Positions 57,600 through 57,656 of a stretch of 57,656 nt of DNA are shown piece after piece (the stretch's first letter is position 1; the number at the start of each line of letters is the position of its first letter). Source of the stretch: UBA11098 sp041671525 (GTDB lineage: Bacteria > Patescibacteriota > Minisyncoccia > Moranbacterales > UBA2206); the NCBI GenBank assembly GCA_041671525.1, contig JBAZBJ010000009.1, positions 1 to 57,656 on the forward strand, in the 5' to 3' direction. The notes beneath the pieces are model-generated. The model was not told the DNA's origin, did not search any database, and saw nothing but the letters and a program-made list of their open reading frames with translations. The translations under genes and the position numbers were made by a program.

Positions 57600-57656
57600 A
57601 TGAACCAAGATATCAAAAATCTGCTCGGATTGCAAAATGTCTTGGTCGATTCCTGG
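57600..57656 (+). CDS. Start of a gene running off the window
   Basis: ATG at 57600 reads MNQDIKNLLGLQNVLVDSW to the window end without a stop. Just upstream, GTGGTAGGATTT and AATTTCCCACCAC form an imperfect inverted repeat (57556-57595). Product unknown from 19 codons. Confidence 0.5.
   Translation, partial: MNQDIKNLLGLQNVLVDSW

Overview
The window looks like a chromosomal segment of a Candidate Phyla Radiation (Patescibacteria) bacterium. This is inferred from gene content: compact ribosomal and translation genes, a PrmC with NLPY in place of NPPY, RicT, many small membrane proteins of the kind common in these genomes, frequent starts without a Shine-Dalgarno site, and dozens of short GC-rich palindromes between and inside genes. 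UGA is used as a stop throughout, which argues against the recoded lineages (Gracilibacteria, Absconditabacteria). Phylum and class cannot be assigned from the sequence alone.

Layout. 1-8.7 kb is accessory: a BRO-N protein cut by the window edge, a decayed histidine-kinase 3' end, a sugar-nucleotide-reductase-like SDR, a HepT/MntA toxin-antitoxin pair, a membrane histidine kinase, two tandem SET-domain proteins, a membrane protein, an MFS transporter and a GNAT enzyme. 8.8-28.2 kb is an island transcribed entirely from the minus strand: M19 dipeptidase, LysA-like decarboxylase, a leader peptide with attenuator, argS, a threonine-synthase-like PLP enzyme, an ATP-grasp ligase, a dipeptide-epimerase-like enolase, an EamA permease, an M20 deacylase, a pentatricopeptide-repeat (PPR) protein, argG, argH, two radical SAM enzymes, an ArgE-like deacylase and an ArgA-like acetyltransferase. 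28.3-36.6 kb holds an ABC exporter, secreted or anchored proteins, small envelope proteins, an HD hydrolase, four tRNAs and rpmG. 36.6-43.6 kb is the translation core: TPR protein, ricT, tsf, rpsB, rpmE, a methyltransferase, an inverted-repeat-flanked GIY-YIG gene, prfA and prmC. 43.7-57.6 kb carries envelope and glycan genes (GT4, GT2, DUF192), a second BRO-N gene, rmuC, DedA, a large phosphatase-like/propeller membrane protein and a coiled-coil protein.

The strongest observation is between the LysA-like gene and argS. A consensus promoter fires into a 23-codon leader ORF with four consecutive arginine codons. Three mutually exclusive pairings can be drawn in the leader RNA, ending in an intrinsic terminator with a UCCG loop. 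This is a trp-type attenuator that would sense charged arginyl-tRNA and control argS and the PLP and ATP-grasp genes behind it. Arginine enzymes, peptide-handling enzymes, two radical SAM enzymes and a PPR protein in one island suggest either arginine/dipeptide salvage or synthesis of an arginine-containing small molecule. The final product cannot be named.

The island genes are organised as about eight short transcription units. Most end in a clear hairpin and U-run, and the next promoter (TTGnnn, 16-18 bp, TAnnnT) often lies immediately after, or inside, the preceding terminator.

Other recurring themes are: a mobile-looking element with ends close to ACCCTRTTAARTAA, present once with a GIY-YIG gene and once without; short palindromes inserted in frame into genes; and two BRO-N paralogues 49 kb apart sharing the same palindromic operator at the same distance from their start codons.
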